Below, in pieces: positions 62,501-64,000 of a stretch of 64,000 nucleotides of DNA. Source of the stretch: Candidatus Rifleibacteriota bacterium (lineage in GTDB: Bacteria; Muiribacteriota; Ozemobacteria; Ozemobacterales; Ozemobacteraceae); assembly GCA_015233155.1 (NCBI GenBank), contig JADFYG010000004.1:98005-162004 (forward strand), written 5' to 3'. The number at the start of each line of letters is the position of its first letter. The stretch's first letter is position 1. A program made the position numbers and the translations under genes. A model generated the notes under the pieces. That model had not been told where the DNA came from. It saw nothing but the letters and a program-made list of their open reading frames with translations, and did not search any database.

Positions 62501-63020
62501 GTCCTCGCCCCAGGATAAGCAGAGTACGGAACAGATACAGAAAATGGCCATGGAACAACGTATGGTTCGTGAGCAGCTCGAACGTTTAATGCGTGAAAGC
62601 CGCGAACAGATGAAAACAATGGGGCGTATGGACGATGTGACGCGCGACATGAAAGATGTCGAAACGAAGATTCTTGATCCGAAGCTGCGTCGTGAAGTCG
62701 CCGAGAAGCAGAAGTCGATCTATGAACGCATGCTTCGTGCGCAGAAATCCATCAAGAATCGTGACGAAGAAAGCGAAGAACGCAAGGCAAAACAGGCGCA
62801 GGAACTTGCACAAACCGAGCCGGACAAACCATTGCCGGCGGCAGGTTCCGATACAAGAGATTTATCGCATGATTATCTTGGCGAGATGCGCGAATCGTTT
62901 CCGAAAAGTTATGAAAATGATCTGCGTGACTATTATCGTTCGTTGAATTTATATCAGGGCGAAACTTCCCAGCCAGGAGCCGGGTCGTCTGTATCGTCTG
63001 CGTCGAAATCGATCGAGTGA
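59526..63020 (+). CDS. Large membrane protein with long coiled coil (DUF4175-like)
   Basis: 1164 aa. Three TM helices (about 38-58, 70-90 and 158-178) in the first 180 residues are followed by beta-rich, probably Ig-like, extracytoplasmic domains (about 200-510). A very long Gln/Glu/Lys-rich coiled coil (about 520-800) comes next, a Cys-x-x-Cys pair (ICRQCSGG, about 813-818), a helical region, and a second Met/Gln-rich coiled coil (about 970-1110). The layout matches DUF4175-type proteins associated with MoxR clusters. It probably spans or scaffolds the envelope. No enzymatic motif is seen. The gene follows DUF4159 by 34 bp. Confidence 0.8.
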   Translation: MDDKNLIRQLEDYPRHSEAVENLLESYRHARQTRVFIARFGAGIAVIVGIILVFLLFERTPLRSEIGRILCSMCFYSFLIVAIVWVLRTILRPPVFGRLALELESVNPEAHSVLISAVEFLETPYVPGMSFALRKLTVVQAAGKMRSEDVGRALVRFTLWPAWTALFVLAGILAVWHNLSPLEVERGVARLLKPYALLTPWSGFTVNIYPGDLLIARGESVQISAIPSDILEREPVLTLFLPGEQTGNATEMYPDEKASSARYVFTLNGLQESTDYQVTAGSFISERHSIKVMPRPEIKKLQLTLHQPAYLGSGPVLLPEGTGEATVLAGTRIELAGLSSQLLGSAAVLLDPGATLTCNISGEQFHATFDIATTTRYSLRIANISGLTNENPVKYQITSVYDSSPTVTILKPGVDMPFPTSRRLDLKVVAKDDFGLTSVILYYGVGDRRQRIPQNLKADFTSARDFEVDFPWMLDTVQVMPGTEITYFVAAEDNMRPVPHVATTPTFKVTMPSMYDAYRGNDEAHGNISKKLEDIVESQKMRHEALQKAYEEIKHEGKLDEEMQKKLEEQIRQDEEHQKEAQDLLKNMNNLQEKLKDNPFSTPEALEKMQKVQELMNQVLDDETKKLMKQLRESLQNMKMEPKDIEKYEQAFKMEDYLKGLDRSIELLKKVREEMKMNALGEALQDLLKRQEAIASETAALEQQKKEQGNLSPEEESKLSDLQKQQEKIKDELSKMQKDAQELAQQKPKEGEQQDPGREDLKNIADKLKSEDHQKMSDDIKKNLEEKKLSEAQQNQQKMLTFLKSLAKQGEQICRQCSGGQAPQLDLSRFIRKALNVSQDQEILLMRLDGLPGQFMRGHMPAIEGRIEEVSILQLLVKRQAQDLEDALEMYVRSSFSMDPNVLQPMAGVQGILGEIVKLLEDRQIDNSRERQREIIRRFNLVAIELMKAQDHQQNQPSEKDGKSGSALSAMQQFKQLTRRQLSMYQQSQKQMSSPQDKQSTEQIQKMAMEQRMVREQLERLMRESREQMKTMGRMDDVTRDMKDVETKILDPKLRREVAEKQKSIYERMLRAQKSIKNRDEESEERKAKQAQELAQTEPDKPLPAAGSDTRDLSHDYLGEMRESFPKSYENDLRDYYRSLNLYQGETSQPGAGSSVSSASKSIE

Positions 63021-63026
63021 AGAAGG

Positions 63027-64000
63027 ATGATGAGAACGAAATTTTTTCGTTTTGAAAATCATGGTTCCGCGACAATGCCCATGTTGGTGGGGGCCATCTG
63101 TCTGGTCGCGATGCTTGCAATGGAGCTTCCATTAAAAGCTCAGACGCCGTTTCCCGGACAAAATCAGGTTAATCAGTTATTTCAGGACGCTCTTAGCGAA
63201 CTGAGTCAGAGGCGTTTGAAGTCCGCTCGTGAAAAGCTAGAAAAGCTTATCAAGGAGTATCCGAAACATGAGATTGTTACTCATGCAACAGTTGATCTTG
63301 CAAAGATTTTGATTGACGAGCGCAGTTTCGATCGTGCTATAGAATTGCTCATTCCGATTGCTGACCGGCCGATTATTGACGCTGACGTTCATAATGCACG
63401 AATCATGCTTCTCAAGACGCTGGGCGATTTGCAGCGTTTCAAGCAGGGGATTGATTTGCTTGAAAAATGGTGGAAGGCAGACTCTTCCAATGTTGACACC
63501 GGGCGCAATCTCGCCGCATTTTATCTGCAGTCCGGGCGTGCTGACGAAGGACGTTTGCTTCTTGAGGGGCTGCTTGAGCGAACAGCCGATCCGGAGGTTT
63601 TCAACGACCTTCTTAAGCTGGCGGTAAAAAGCGGAGGCATCGACTCATTATTCAACACCATCGAGGGTCGCAAGGCCAGATACAAATCGGTTGATTTTCT
63701 TGAGTTTACTGTCAACTGCCTGATTGCCATGAGGCAGGATGCATCGGCGTCGCAGCGGCTGCGTGAAGCTCCCGAAACCCAGGACTCAATTTCCCTGCTT
63801 CGGAAACTTGCGCGCCTTGATCTCGATAGTAATCATCCGGAACTGGCCCTTGATTCATACAAGAGAGTCGAGCAACTGGGCGTTCGCGACTGGGAGAACA
63901 TCAAAGCGATCGGCCACTGTCTGTTTATGCTGAAGCGTATCCCGGAAGCTATCAGGACATGGAGACTTACGCTGATCGGAGGGCAATTTTCCACCCTCGA
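63027..64000 (+). CDS. Exported TPR-repeat protein (3' end beyond the window)
   Basis: Open frame from ATG 63027 (ATG 63030 also possible), six bases after the DUF4175-like stop and preceded by AGAAGG. It is not in the ORF track because it has no stop before the edge. About 324 residues are visible. A hydrophobic signal segment (about 17-37) is followed by helical TPR-like repeats (LFQDALSELSQRRLKSAREK, then FDRAIELLIPIADRP and HPELALDSYKRVEQLG). TPR proteins are common companions of BatA/BatB-type VWA proteins (BatE-like), where they serve as protein-binding scaffolds. Probably part of the same operon. Confidence 0.85.
   Translation, partial: MMRTKFFRFENHGSATMPMLVGAICLVAMLAMELPLKAQTPFPGQNQVNQLFQDALSELSQRRLKSAREKLEKLIKEYPKHEIVTHATVDLAKILIDERSFDRAIELLIPIADRPIIDADVHNARIMLLKTLGDLQRFKQGIDLLEKWWKADSSNVDTGRNLAAFYLQSGRADEGRLLLEGLLERTADPEVFNDLLKLAVKSGGIDSLFNTIEGRKARYKSVDFLEFTVNCLIAMRQDASASQRLREAPETQDSISLLRKLARLDLDSNHPELALDSYKRVEQLGVRDWENIKAIGHCLFMLKRIPEAIRTWRLTLIGGQFSTL

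Noticed and set aside
1-64000. rRNA, tRNA or tmRNA genes
   Set aside because: No stretch with the expected conserved sequences or cloverleaf pairing was recognised in the intergenic regions. A tRNAscan or Infernal run would settle this.

Overview
The window looks like the chromosome of a free-living, Gram-negative (diderm), signalling-rich bacterium. The evidence is the lipoprotein signals, a SPOR protein, pseudopilin genes, three SpoIIE-type phosphatases with large sensor regions, a Ser/Thr kinase fused to an FGE-like domain, PEGA-domain proteins, a VIT/VWA/AgmX-type protein, and a MoxR/DUF58/VWA/DUF4159/DUF4175-like cluster. This combination is typical of deep-branching phyla known mainly from environmental genomes (Candidatus Riflebacteria/Ozemobacteria-like lineages, or myxobacteria-like groups). 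That placement is an inference from gene content only, because no rRNA or tRNA gene was found. Base composition is moderate, and most genes sit in long co-oriented runs with short gaps or 4-base overlaps.

Layout. 95-12099 (minus strand): an ECF sigma factor and a zinc-finger/FecR anti-sigma lead a GspK-I-J-like minor pseudopilin trio. They are followed by a membrane-anchored HEAT-repeat protein, a STAS protein, a dual-sensor SpoIIE phosphatase that appears split by a frameshift, and a c-type-haem chemoreceptor. 12217-13413: a lipoprotein with six near-identical 90-bp repeats. 13771-25772 (minus): a UvrD/RecB-type helicase-nuclease, a GAF-GAF-PAS-adenylate cyclase, and two translationally coupled SpoIIE phosphatases. 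26008-28845: two convergent MFS transporters. 29062-33420 (plus): a lipoprotein with two glutaredoxin domains, then a second GspK-I-J-like trio ending in a complete class D (OXA-like) beta-lactamase. 33564-38319 (minus): a giant tandem-kinase/FGE/PEGA protein followed by a secreted PEGA protein. 38756-42331 (plus): a receiver-HATPase switch protein and a VIT/VWA/AgmX protein, preceded by a long structured inverted repeat. 42397-49781 (minus): AmrS-like radical SAM, SPOR protein, a sugar ABC importer without its ATPase, a cyanophycinase-fold protein lacking its catalytic residues, and CheD. 49891-51819 (minus): an SH3b protein and a DHH phosphoesterase. 52113 to the right edge (plus): the MoxR-DUF58-VWA-VWA-DUF4159-DUF4175-TPR cluster, cut by the window end.

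How the parts may work together. The STAS protein, the SpoIIE phosphatases and the receiver-HATPase protein have the parts of a partner-switching circuit, although they lie at separate loci. CheD could serve the haem chemoreceptor at the left edge. The two pseudopilin trios lack any assembly ATPase, platform or peptidase here, so they must use machinery encoded elsewhere. The most unusual points are the beta-lactamase translationally coupled to a pseudopilin tip trio, the private ECF/FecR pair in front of the other trio, the split phosphatase, and the structured element at 38438-38533. All functions are read from sequence motifs by eye. No database search was run.
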